From the NCBI RefSeq assembly GCF_001690525.1, contig NZ_LZGT01000072.1:1-64000 (forward strand): a stretch of DNA of 64,000 bases. The letters are read 5' to 3'. Numbering within the stretch: the first letter of the stretch is position 1; each line of letters opens with the position of its first letter. The position numbers were made by a program, and so were the translations under genes. The notes under the pieces were generated by a model. That model saw only the letters and a program-made list of their open reading frames with translations, was not told the DNA's origin and did not search any database. Source of the stretch: Gilliamella sp. App6-5. GTDB lineage: Bacteria > Pseudomonadota > Gammaproteobacteria > Enterobacterales > Orbaceae. This document shows positions 40,638 to 50,188 of this stretch, in pieces.

Positions 40638-42512
40638 ATGTCATCTAAATCCAAAAATAAAGAACCTTTTGGCACATTATTAGGTTATGCACCGGGCGGG
40701 GTTGCTATTTATTCTTCTGATTATGAAACATTAGATCGAAATCAATACCCGAATGATGGATCATTTCGTAGCTATTCTGGCTATGAGTATATGGGATATA
40801 AATGGCAATGTGTTGAATTTGCAAGGCGTTTTTTATTCTTAAATTATGGTATCGTTTTTACTGATGTAGGAATGGCGCACGAAATTTTTTCACTACGTTT
40901 TTTAAGGCAAGTTGTTAACGAGGCGATTTTACCTTTGCAAGCATTTGCTAATGGTAGCAAAAAAATGCCAGAAGCAGGCTCTTTATTGGTATGGGATGAT
41001 GGTGGTGTATTTGACAGAACAGGCCATGTAGCTATTATCACTGAAGTATTTGAAGACAAAGTCCGAGTTGCTGAACAAAATGTAATACATACCCGTTTAC
41101 CCATTGGACAGCAATGGACGCGTGAACTTAAAATGACGGTGTCTAGTGAAGGTTATCATTTACATGATACGTTTGATGACACGAAAATTTTAGGTTGGAT
41201 GATTCAAACTGATAAGACAGAGTATAGTTTACCTCAACCTAAAATTCCTCAGCCTTTACTTCAAATTCATAGTGCTCATATTGAAAATCAAGGTCAATTT
41301 GATAAAAAATGGTTAGATGAATCAGATCCATTAGAACATGCGTATGTATTAGCGGCAGGTCATGCGATTAGCCATGATGATCATTATCGTTATTTCACTA
41401 TTTCAGAAAGTGCTGAGCAAGAGTTAATTCGGGCTACCAATGAATTACATTTAATGTATTTACATGCCACCGACAAGGTATTAAAGGACGATAATTTATT
41501 ACTTAATTTTAATATTCCTGAAATATTATGGCCAAGATTAAGACTTTCGTGGCAGCAGCGTCGTTATCAAATGATTACAGGACGATTAGATTTTTGTATG
41601 GATGAACGTGGCTTTAAAGTCTATGAATATAATGCCGATTCAGCCTCTTGTCATACCGAAGCAGGGAAAATATTATCAAACTGGGCGACACAGGCAAGAA
41701 TCAGTGTAGGAACAAATCCGAGTGAGGGATTACTTAATGCTTTAGCTAATTGCTGGAAGCATAGTGATGCGCAAGCATTTGTACATATTATGCGTGATGA
41801 TGATAGTGAAGAAAATTATCACGCTTTATTTATGCAAAACGCCATGACTTTGGCCGGAATAGATAGCAAAATTTTACGCGGACTAAGTGGACTGAGATGG
41901 GATAAACGAGGTCGGTTAGTGGACGATGAAGATCGCCAAGTCACTTGTGTTTGGAAAACATGGGCTTGGGAAACTGTTTTAGAACAGCTTCGACAAGAAA
42001 GTGAAGCACAAGTTGCAGGTTTGCCGATTCGTACTTGGCATCCTGATAATACCGTAAGATTAATTGATGTGCTTTTACGGCCTGAGGTATCTGTTTTTGA
42101 ACCTTTATGGACTGTTATTCCAAGTAATAAGGCGATTTTGCCGGTATTGTGGTCATTATTCCCTAACCATCGTTATTTATTAGAATCGACTTTTGAACTC
42201 AACGATAACTTAATAAAAAAAGGTTATGCGATTAAACCTATTGCGGGGCGAAGGGGCAGTAATATTGAACTGGTCAACAGTAAAGAGCAAATACTCGATA
42301 AAACACTTGGCAAATTTACTAAACAAGAAAATATTTATCAAGAGTTATGGTGTTTACCTAAAGTTGATGAAAGGTATTTGCAGTTATGTACTTTTACGGT
42401 TGGTGGCCATTATGGTGGGACTTGTTTACGTTCAGATCCTACATTAGTGATAAAAGGTGAAAGCGATATGCAACCATTACTCGTATTAACAGATCAAGAT
42501 TTTTTAAAATAA
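40638..42512 (+). CDS. gss: Bifunctional glutathionylspermidine synthetase/amidase
   Basis: Links glutathione to spermidine (C-terminal ATP-grasp synthetase) and hydrolyses the conjugate (N-terminal CHAP amidase). The catalytic Cys is near residue 58 in YKWQCVEFARRFL, with the partner His in GHVAIITEVF. The synthetase half contains FCMDERGFKVYEYNADSASC, HIMRDDDSEENYHA and the C-terminal GGHYGGTCLRSD. The length of 624 is close to E. coli Gss. It stands alone, upstream of the srf locus. Confidence 0.97.
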   Translation: MSSKSKNKEPFGTLLGYAPGGVAIYSSDYETLDRNQYPNDGSFRSYSGYEYMGYKWQCVEFARRFLFLNYGIVFTDVGMAHEIFSLRFLRQVVNEAILPLQAFANGSKKMPEAGSLLVWDDGGVFDRTGHVAIITEVFEDKVRVAEQNVIHTRLPIGQQWTRELKMTVSSEGYHLHDTFDDTKILGWMIQTDKTEYSLPQPKIPQPLLQIHSAHIENQGQFDKKWLDESDPLEHAYVLAAGHAISHDDHYRYFTISESAEQELIRATNELHLMYLHATDKVLKDDNLLLNFNIPEILWPRLRLSWQQRRYQMITGRLDFCMDERGFKVYEYNADSASCHTEAGKILSNWATQARISVGTNPSEGLLNALANCWKHSDAQAFVHIMRDDDSEENYHALFMQNAMTLAGIDSKILRGLSGLRWDKRGRLVDDEDRQVTCVWKTWAWETVLEQLRQESEAQVAGLPIRTWHPDNTVRLIDVLLRPEVSVFEPLWTVIPSNKAILPVLWSLFPNHRYLLESTFELNDNLIKKGYAIKPIAGRRGSNIELVNSKEQILDKTLGKFTKQENIYQELWCLPKVDERYLQLCTFTVGGHYGGTCLRSDPTLVIKGESDMQPLLVLTDQDFLK

Positions 42513-42596
42513 TTTTGTAAAAAACTTTCAGGAAAGTATGTGTTTCAGTATAAATTTGTAACAGGCTAGCAGAATCATAATTAACTTGAAAAACTT

Positions 42597-42636
42597 TATA
42601 AACCAAATAGTTATAAATTTTTATGTATGGTTTATA
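42597..42636. promoter_or_regulatory. Inverted repeat upstream of srfA
   Basis: TATAAACCA (42597-42605) and TGGTTTATA (42628-42636) are perfect 9-bp inverted repeats 22 bases apart, in the 284-base gap before srfA. The spacing, about three helical turns centre to centre, suits a dimeric regulator. The regulator is unknown. The rest of the gap is AT-rich without a gene. Confidence 0.4.
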
Positions 42637-42796
42637 TAAAGCGTTTTATTTGTAGTGGAACTTATCAAAAATATAAATAAAAATTCATAATATCCATAAT
42701 GATATCAATTACAATAATAGTGTTTTCTGTTAAACTTATTTTTGTTGCGTACAAATGCTGAGAAATAAAATAATAGAAAGAAATAGAAAGGAACAT

Positions 42797-44353
42797 ATGG
42801 CAAATACATTACTTCGAAGCGGTGATATTAAAGATTTTAAAATGCTAGGGCATGATGGTAAAGCCGCTTATTTAGTTGCAGCTCAAATTCGTGAAATGTT
42901 TAGAGTTAAATTAGGTAAACAATATGCTGATTATTTAGCTATTCCACAACGTAATGATCACGGCAATATTATCGATTGGTATATTCCTTTTGATTCAAAT
43001 CAGCCCGATGGGCAATATGATATTGTTCCTTGGACTTCAGCTAGTGAATCTGAGCAACAGTCAGCGCTGGCTTTACTGAAAGAATTTGAACATAAAGTGA
43101 TGAATTTTGGCAAACAACTCGCCAGTCATCCTAATTTAGAAGGCGATCAACTGCTTTTTAGTCGTCTTATTTATGATCCCAAAAATAATGTTGATAGTGC
43201 CGAACCTAATTTGATGGCAATACGTTTTCCAAGTAATCAATTTGTTTATATTGTTAACGGTAAACCGGTGATTACTTTCTGGGGATTTGTGTATCCGCAC
43301 ACCTCTCAGGCCAATTCTCCATTCTATAGTTTAGAATCGGTAGCAAAAGTTGCACAAGCAGCAGCCGTTACTTCTGCCACGCCTATTGATAATAAACCAT
43401 GGTGGAAGCGTTGGTGGATATGGTTGCTGGGATTATTACCGTTATTGTTGCTTTTATTAGCCTTGTTTTTGCTACGCGGTTGTTGGTTAAAACCTGAGAT
43501 ATCGATTAATCCGAATGTATCTTTAGATAATAATATTAGTCAACCTGAAAAGGATGACAAGCAGGATAAAAAAGCGACAGAACCAGAATTAAAAACTGAG
43601 CCAAGAGATGTGGTTGTTGATAATCGGTTGGCTGTCACGGGTAACGCCATACCAAATGGTACCATTTTAGACAATACAACCAATACTCCGACTAATTCCA
43701 ATGTAGCAAGTGATGCGGTTGATCATTCTGTAGCACCAGATAATGCAAATGAGGGGAATAATACTTCAAATCCAGATGCGCAAGATCATAAAAATGATCA
43801 AGTGACTCCGCCTGATATAGGTAAAACAGATGATAAAGATGAAAAATCAACGCCTATCGATCCCGATAAAAAAGATAATACAGATGTTCAAAATGGACAA
43901 GACAAAGATAGCGCCAACCAAACTTCTTCGCCATCAGATAAAGATAATAAAGCAGATTCTAACGCTGAGGTTGATCAAACAAATAATTTAGCTTTACCAG
44001 CAGATGCAATCAAGCAAGGAACCACAAAGTTCTTAGATGGTCAATGGTCTGTCAATGGTGGCATTCAAGATAAAGCCACAGGTAAACCATTGCAATTAAG
44101 TTATAACTTTAAAGATGGCAATGGCGAAGTTACTATAACGCGTAGTGACGGTGTGAAATGTACGGGTAATGTTGGCACTGATATTAAAAACGCTAATTTA
44201 GGTATAGCGGGTAATACTGAAGCTGTTTGTAGTGATAACACCAAATATCAATTACCCAAAATTCAATGCACACCAGGCAAGGATAATAAAGCCAATTGCC
44301 AAGGAATTTATAATAATGGGATTTTATTCCCAATAACGATGAAAAAACAATAA
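42797..44353 (+). CDS. srfA: SrfA-family protein (first gene of srfABC)
   Basis: The N-terminal domain begins ANTLLRSGDIKDFKMLGHDG and continues AAQIREMFRVKLGKQYADYL ... DWYIPF, the recognisable SrfA pattern. A hydrophobic helix at about residues 205-227 (after WWKRWW) crosses the membrane. A long Asn/Asp/Lys/Pro-rich linker (about 235-415) follows, then a C-terminal beta-like domain of ~110 residues with four Cys. I chose the ATG at 42797 with AAAGGAA upstream over the ATG at 42755. Srf genes were named as SsrB-regulated factors in Salmonella; the biochemical role is unknown. Its layout (cytoplasmic domain, WW-rich helix, Pro/Asp linker, outer domain) resembles the two vWA proteins at the end of this locus. 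Confidence 0.85.
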   Translation: MANTLLRSGDIKDFKMLGHDGKAAYLVAAQIREMFRVKLGKQYADYLAIPQRNDHGNIIDWYIPFDSNQPDGQYDIVPWTSASESEQQSALALLKEFEHKVMNFGKQLASHPNLEGDQLLFSRLIYDPKNNVDSAEPNLMAIRFPSNQFVYIVNGKPVITFWGFVYPHTSQANSPFYSLESVAKVAQAAAVTSATPIDNKPWWKRWWIWLLGLLPLLLLLLALFLLRGCWLKPEISINPNVSLDNNISQPEKDDKQDKKATEPELKTEPRDVVVDNRLAVTGNAIPNGTILDNTTNTPTNSNVASDAVDHSVAPDNANEGNNTSNPDAQDHKNDQVTPPDIGKTDDKDEKSTPIDPDKKDNTDVQNGQDKDSANQTSSPSDKDNKADSNAEVDQTNNLALPADAIKQGTTKFLDGQWSVNGGIQDKATGKPLQLSYNFKDGNGEVTITRSDGVKCTGNVGTDIKNANLGIAGNTEAVCSDNTKYQLPKIQCTPGKDNKANCQGIYNNGILFPITMKKQ

Positions 44354-44362
44354 AGGTTGTAT

Positions 44363-47300
44363 ATGCTTCCAGAATTACGCAATTATGGTCAAGAAGTGAC
44401 ACTGATTATGAATAGTGGTATTCAGTTTCTTGATTTTGCACTTAAAATCGATTGGAAAGATAATCAATGGCGCAGTAAAGTTAATGGGGCTTTTATTGAC
44501 CCATCAGAAAGTGGCGCACTCATCAGATTGTTTGAAGATGTGGAAAGTGGTCAATTTTTTACACCTGATAATCCAACATTTGCTGTCAAACCGACACAAG
44601 AAATTAGTGTTGATCAGTCGTTAAAATTATACGATGGTATTTGGTTACCTGTGCCTGTTTTGCGTTCAATACCACCAGAGCGTTTTGATCAAGGGCCGCA
44701 TAATTGGAGCCGAGTTCGAATTGTTAGTATTCCTGAAGGTGAAGATCCTGATGGCAATACACATCGAATTACGTTTGCTTTTGATACAAAAGTATTTGCT
44801 AACTTACAAGATGTGGCTTACCTTGCTCCAACCGAAAATGATGTGATGACTGGCGCAGTCTTTAGTTTAGCACATCGTTCAGATCAGGTTTCATGGTATT
44901 TAGAGCTTAAATGGATAACCAGTTGGTTAATTGATCTCTTTCAAGAGCTGGCGCCACAATCTGAACGGTTAAAGATCCATAAAGATGATCTTAATCAAGA
45001 AATTAAAAACAAATCTTATTATGGGCACTACCTAAATATCATCCATTTACTTGCCGATTCATTGCAATTACCGACAATTAAAATTGTGTCAAACAGTAAA
45101 GATGATGTGGTGAAATCAATTCCTGTCGATATGATTTTAGATGTGGGTAATTCACGCACTTGTGGGATTCTAATTGAAGATCATGCTCAAGATAAAGATA
45201 GTTTAAATCATCGTTATGAGCTTGAAATCCGTGATTTAACTCAGCCTGAGCATATCTATAATGAACCGTTTGAAAGTCGAGTAGAATTTGCCCAAACTTT
45301 TTTTGGCAAGGAACATTTTTCTTTGCAAAGTGGACGACGCGATACTTTTCGTTGGCCAAGTATTGTCCGTGTAGGTCAAGAAGCAAGCCGACTTGCTAGC
45401 CGGCGTGAAGGCAATGAAGGTGCAACGGGGCTTTCAAGCCCAAAACGTTATTTATGGGATCAAGATAAATATGAACAAGGGTGGCGTTTTAACTCTCATT
45501 ATGTAAAAAGTGATCATGAACCATTTGCAACAGCAGAACCTTTTTCTAGTTTAATTAATGAATATGGAGAAGCGTTGCATATTCTTAGCAATGATATTCA
45601 AGACGAGTATGATCGCAAAATGCCGGTTTTCCACCCAAAATACTCTCGCAGTTCTTTGATGACGTTTATGTTATGTGAAGTATTAATGCATGCATTAATG
45701 CAAATGAATAGTGTCGCTCAGCGTAATAAACTAGAGCATGCGAAAACACCACGTAATTTACGTTCAATCATTTTAACGATTCCGCCAGCCATGCCAAAAC
45801 CCGAACAAGCAATATTTAAAAGTTGCGTATATCAAGCCATTGGTTTGGTTTGGAAAAGCCTTGGTTGGGATAGTTCAGATGACAATATTGATTTCAATAA
45901 TTCTGAGCAATTAAAAAGTGTTTGGCCAAATATTCCTGAAGTTTATATCCAATGGGATGAAGCGACTTGTGGCCAAGTTGTGTATCTTTTTAACGAAACG
46001 CAAAATAATTATAATGGGCGATGCGAAGAGTTTATTGCATCAATGATCCGTCCAGATAAAACCAATAAGCAAAAGTTAACTATTGCAACAGTTGATATTG
46101 GTGGTGGTACAACCGATTTAGTGATTAACGATTATCAATTAGACTACGGCGTTAGCGGGCAAGCCAACAGCAGTAATGCCTATATTGTGCCAACACAGCG
46201 TTTTCGTGATGGATTTAAAGTGGCTGGAGATGATATTTTACTTGATCTTATCCAAGATACCGTTATAACAGCTTTAACAAATGGTTTGAAACAAGCTGGA
46301 ATTGCTGATCCTAATCCTATTTTGTCCATAACGATTGGTTCTCAGCAACTATCAATTCAAGATGCGGTATTGCGCCAGCAACTTACCTTACAGCTATTTA
46401 TACCAGTTGGGTTACAAATATTAAAAGCATATGAACTTTATGACCCATTACACGCAGAGCAACATGTCTATTGTTCTACTTTCGGTGAATTATTACAACG
46501 CAATATGATGACCGATAACGTGCTTAATTTTATTAATGAACCGATTAAGCGCGCATTGAATAATCCTGATTTTTCAGTACTTGATTTAAGTATCGAGATT
46601 AACCTTAAACGTATTCATTATTTGTTTATTCGGGGCGATTATTACAATATTTGTAAAACGTTTGATGCGCTATCGGAGATTATTAGTTGTTATCAGTGTG
46701 ATGTGCTTTTGTTAACTGGTCGTCCTTCGCGTTTACCGGGTATCCAAAGTTATTTTCGATCACGCTTATCCATGCCTGCTGGGCGAATTTTACCTTTGCA
46801 TGGTTATTATACTGGTGGTTGGTATCCTTTCCATAAACAAGAACGAATTGATGATCCTAAAACAACGGCCGCCGTGGGGGCGATGTTGTGTTTTTTAAGT
46901 AAGAATTTACGATTACCTAATTTCTATTTTAGAGCCTCTAATATAGATTTATATTCAACCGTTAAGTACATTGGACTTTTAGATAATCTTAATATGATTA
47001 AAAAAGAAAATGTCTATTATCAAGATATTGATCTGGATAATCCTAATTATGATTTTCCTAATCTCTCATTTGAAATACGAGGGACCACAAGACTTGGTTT
47101 TAGGCAACTTGAAGTTGACCGTTGGCCAGCATCGCCTATCTATATTTTAACGATTGAAAGCAGTGAAGTGGCTAAGCGATTAAGCGCTGAAGGCGTCGTG
47201 CTAGAAGTGACTTTAGGTATAAAAAATAAACAAAAAATGGTCGAGAATTTTTATATTAAAGAGGTAAAAGCCTCTGATGGTCGAGCCTGTAATAAAAATC

Positions 47301-47389
47301 AGGATATTAAACTCAGTTTAAACACCATGGTTAATTCGGGGTTAATAAGTACGCAATATTGGCTTGATAGTGGAATGATAAAACGATGA
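44363..47389 (+). CDS. srfB: SrfB-family protein with actin/Hsp70-like ATPase motifs
   Basis: Cytoplasmic protein of 1008 residues. Phosphate-1-like motif MILDVGNSRTCGILIED (about 257-273), phosphate-2-like VDIGGGTTDLVI (about 575-586), and an adenosine-like motif LLTGRPSRLPGI (about 783-794) place it in the actin/Hsp70/sugar-kinase superfamily by pattern. The N-terminal 250 residues are family-specific. I chose the ATG at 44363, six bases after AAAGG, over a TTG at 44357. The final bases overlap srfC as ATGA. The role is unproven; a nucleotide-driven conformational switch is likely. Confidence 0.87.
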   Translation: MLPELRNYGQEVTLIMNSGIQFLDFALKIDWKDNQWRSKVNGAFIDPSESGALIRLFEDVESGQFFTPDNPTFAVKPTQEISVDQSLKLYDGIWLPVPVLRSIPPERFDQGPHNWSRVRIVSIPEGEDPDGNTHRITFAFDTKVFANLQDVAYLAPTENDVMTGAVFSLAHRSDQVSWYLELKWITSWLIDLFQELAPQSERLKIHKDDLNQEIKNKSYYGHYLNIIHLLADSLQLPTIKIVSNSKDDVVKSIPVDMILDVGNSRTCGILIEDHAQDKDSLNHRYELEIRDLTQPEHIYNEPFESRVEFAQTFFGKEHFSLQSGRRDTFRWPSIVRVGQEASRLASRREGNEGATGLSSPKRYLWDQDKYEQGWRFNSHYVKSDHEPFATAEPFSSLINEYGEALHILSNDIQDEYDRKMPVFHPKYSRSSLMTFMLCEVLMHALMQMNSVAQRNKLEHAKTPRNLRSIILTIPPAMPKPEQAIFKSCVYQAIGLVWKSLGWDSSDDNIDFNNSEQLKSVWPNIPEVYIQWDEATCGQVVYLFNETQNNYNGRCEEFIASMIRPDKTNKQKLTIATVDIGGGTTDLVINDYQLDYGVSGQANSSNAYIVPTQRFRDGFKVAGDDILLDLIQDTVITALTNGLKQAGIADPNPILSITIGSQQLSIQDAVLRQQLTLQLFIPVGLQILKAYELYDPLHAEQHVYCSTFGELLQRNMMTDNVLNFINEPIKRALNNPDFSVLDLSIEINLKRIHYLFIRGDYYNICKTFDALSEIISCYQCDVLLLTGRPSRLPGIQSYFRSRLSMPAGRILPLHGYYTGGWYPFHKQERIDDPKTTAAVGAMLCFLSKNLRLPNFYFRASNIDLYSTVKYIGLLDNLNMIKKENVYYQDIDLDNPNYDFPNLSFEIRGTTRLGFRQLEVDRWPASPIYILTIESSEVAKRLSAEGVVLEVTLGIKNKQKMVENFYIKEVKASDGRACNKNQDIKLSLNTMVNSGLISTQYWLDSGMIKR

Positions 47390-50058
47390 AAAACTTAAAC
47401 GAACAGCTGCCTAAATCTTGGGATCAGGTCTATCAAGCATCTGCAAAGGCCATTGAGTGGGTGAATCAAACACGCCATTCATCTAAACGTTTAAATAGCG
47501 AAGCGGATAACTTAATTTTGGATTTGCGTCGGTTACGTAACAGCGCAAAACGATTGGGAGATGTATCAACAAAATCTGTTGCAGTTGGTTTTTTTGGATT
47601 ATCACAGGCCGGTAAATCCTATTTAATTTCAGCACTTGCAGCTGGTGAGAATGGTAAGCTTGAAACGGTTGTCGATAATGAAGTGTTAGATTTTATTGAC
47701 CATGTTAATCCCGTGGGTAGTGGCAAAGAGGCGACGGGGCTTGTTACTCGCTTTAGCCGCATTGCCAAAGGTGGCATACCTAACTATCCGTTAGAATTAA
47801 AATTGTTTAAAGAGATCGAAATTGTCAAAATTTTGATAAATGCTTATTTTAAAGATTTTGATCAGCAAAAAGTATCTAATAAAATCGAGTTTGCACCGTT
47901 AAATCAGACAATTCAACGTTTGGAAAATCAGAAACAAACTAATTATGTCGGTGGTGTTAGCGAGGATGATATTGTTGATCTTTACGATTATTTATCTGAA
48001 AACTTTGGTAACTCGCTCGAAGAATTGAAAGGGGGCTATTGGGAAAAAGTAACGCACCTTATTCCTTATTTATCAATAGCAGAGCGTGGCGAGCTGTTTT
48101 CTGTCTTATGGGGTGGAATTACTGAGCTGACGATAATTTATACTCAATTAGCGACAACATTATCAAATTTACACCATGCTGAAACTGTGTATGCGCCGCT
48201 TTCAGTATTAGTGAAAGAGAATAATGGCACCAAGTCGCAAATTGACAGTATTATGAATGTTGATATTCTTGAGCGATTAAATACCGACAAAGATTCATCG
48301 ATTACCATAACACCGTTAAATAGTGAACCAACATCAATATCTTTAGCGCAATTGGCTTTTTTAACCGCCGAATTGATTTTCCCATTAGTCAATAAAACCA
48401 GAGTACCAACTTTTGAAAATGTGGATTTACTTGATTTTCCTGGATATCGAGGGCGTTTAAATTTGATATCGATTTCAGATGTGAAAGAAGGTAACCCTAT
48501 TGCTCAGCTTTTATTACGGGGTAAAGTTGCTTATCTTTTTGAAAAATATACTGATAGCCAAGAAATGAACGTGCTAGTTGTGTGTACTCCGTCAGATAAA
48601 CAATCTGATGTTAATGATGTTGGTCCAGTACTTGAACGTTGGATCGATAAAACACAAGGTGAAACAGCTGAAAAAAGAGCGACGAAAAAAGCGGGATTAT
48701 TATGGGCAATTACCATGTTTGATAAACGCATTGGTACCTCATTAACTCTATCAGAAGACAATCTTAAAAATAGCTGGGGTAAAGGTGGGTTACTTCAGCA
48801 AACCATTTTAGAGCGATTTGGGAGTTACGATTGGTTAAGCAACTGGTCTAACGATCATCAATTTAATAATGTCTTTCTTGTGCGCAAACCAGGATTTGAT
48901 GTACCGTTTTTAAATGTCGAGCCGAACACTTGTCAAGAGCAATCTTATAATGCAAATTATCAAGATAAAATGAATGCATTAAGAAATACATTTGTGCAAA
49001 ACAGTGATATCAAACAGTACGTGTTCCAGCCAGAAGAAGCATGGGATGCCATGTTAAAACTCAATGATGGTGGTATAGGGCGAATTAGCCAATACTTAGA
49101 ACAAGTTGCTATTACTGAAGTCAAACAGCAACGAATTGTTGAACAGCTTAATGAAAAAATTGAATATATTATTAATATGCGTTTTGATACTTGGTATCAA
49201 GCAGACAATGATGAAGAACTAGCCAAGAAAAAACAAATCATTGCTGATGTTGTTAAAGAGTTACAGAGTAAAGCACTATTATTAGGTGAGCTACTAAAAG
49301 CGTTTGAATTGCCAGATCAAACCATTAGAGCGCTTTATCATTCCAATACTGTCGAAAATGAAACGCAGCAAGCAGGTAATGATAATGTGTTAGATAATTT
49401 ATCTAATGATTTTGGTTTAACTGCTGATTTTGAGCTATTTTCTGATGTGAGTTCATCACCATCCACCAAACAAGTCGCCATATTCCCTACCGAATCAAAG
49501 TTTGCAAAAACGGTTTTCTCGGCATGGTTAGAGCATTTAAGAAATATTGTGCTAGATAAGCATATCTTGCAGTTTTTCGGTATCAATCAAAAATCACTCT
49601 CTTTTATGGTAGAAGAATTGATTACTGCTGCGAATCGAATGAAACTTGAAACAAGTTTAAGCGAACGCATTTTGAATAATGAAAATACAGGTAGTAAACG
49701 TGATGATCTAGAGTCTAGACAAGTCAGTACTATTCATACGTTACTGGCAGACTTTATTGCTTGGCTGGGTTTTATTCAAGGGCAAGCAAGTGATATACCC
49801 ATGAGCAAAGTTAATCAAGGAAAACCAATATTTTCTTCACCACTAAGCGAATTTAATATGCAATCATCGCATTTATTACCAAAACTGGACGATAACACTA
49901 AAAATTATTCTCAGTATGCGATATTTGATTGGTTTATTGCCTTTGCTATGCTTGCGCAAGAAAATGTAGGGCATCATGCAGGACGCGAAATTAGCCAAGA
50001 ACAAAATAGCCGATTGGGTGAAATTCTTGCTTTTTTCAAGCAATCGCAGATTAATTAA
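47386..50058 (+). CDS. srfC: SrfC-family protein with P-loop GTPase-like motifs
   Basis: Cytoplasmic protein of 890 residues. P-loop GLSQAGKSYLISAL lies at 71-84, and a G3-like motif LLDFPGYRGRLN near 347-358. A WAITMFDKRIG segment near 438-448 occupies the place of a G4 motif but lacks the usual N/TKxD form. Long helical stretches follow to the C-terminus, giving a dynamin-like overall impression. The length, motifs and position after srfB fit the virulence factor SrfC family. The start overlaps the srfB stop, so the two are co-translated and probably act together. Confidence 0.87.
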   Translation: MKNLNEQLPKSWDQVYQASAKAIEWVNQTRHSSKRLNSEADNLILDLRRLRNSAKRLGDVSTKSVAVGFFGLSQAGKSYLISALAAGENGKLETVVDNEVLDFIDHVNPVGSGKEATGLVTRFSRIAKGGIPNYPLELKLFKEIEIVKILINAYFKDFDQQKVSNKIEFAPLNQTIQRLENQKQTNYVGGVSEDDIVDLYDYLSENFGNSLEELKGGYWEKVTHLIPYLSIAERGELFSVLWGGITELTIIYTQLATTLSNLHHAETVYAPLSVLVKENNGTKSQIDSIMNVDILERLNTDKDSSITITPLNSEPTSISLAQLAFLTAELIFPLVNKTRVPTFENVDLLDFPGYRGRLNLISISDVKEGNPIAQLLLRGKVAYLFEKYTDSQEMNVLVVCTPSDKQSDVNDVGPVLERWIDKTQGETAEKRATKKAGLLWAITMFDKRIGTSLTLSEDNLKNSWGKGGLLQQTILERFGSYDWLSNWSNDHQFNNVFLVRKPGFDVPFLNVEPNTCQEQSYNANYQDKMNALRNTFVQNSDIKQYVFQPEEAWDAMLKLNDGGIGRISQYLEQVAITEVKQQRIVEQLNEKIEYIINMRFDTWYQADNDEELAKKKQIIADVVKELQSKALLLGELLKAFELPDQTIRALYHSNTVENETQQAGNDNVLDNLSNDFGLTADFELFSDVSSSPSTKQVAIFPTESKFAKTVFSAWLEHLRNIVLDKHILQFFGINQKSLSFMVEELITAANRMKLETSLSERILNNENTGSKRDDLESRQVSTIHTLLADFIAWLGFIQGQASDIPMSKVNQGKPIFSSPLSEFNMQSSHLLPKLDDNTKNYSQYAIFDWFIAFAMLAQENVGHHAGREISQEQNSRLGEILAFFKQSQIN

Positions 50059-50097
50059 AATTAAATAACACAATATTGAATAAATAACAAAGTATAG

Positions 50098-50132
50098 TAG
50101 GAAAGTCTTTTTGAGCAAAAAGAGCTTTCCTA
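50098..50132. terminator. Hairpin between srfC and downstream genes
   Basis: TAGGAAAG pairs with CTTTCCTA, extended inside by CTTTTT/AAAAAG around a GAGC loop. No T tract follows the outer stem on the plus strand. It may attenuate or process the message between srfABC and the next module. Confidence 0.5.
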
Positions 50133-50188
50133 TTCAATAGCACAGATAAACAATACTCACCTATTTGAGTATAAAAATAGAGGATATC

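Noticed and set aside
42755-42796. Upstream ATG for srfA
   Set aside because: The extension is basic and unlike SrfA proteins; the ATG at 42797 has a better ribosome site and matches the family start.
50165-50188. TTG start giving eight extra residues for the TPR-like protein
   Set aside because: The ATG at 50189 has an adjacent AGAGGA, and the extra residues include the ribosome site itself.
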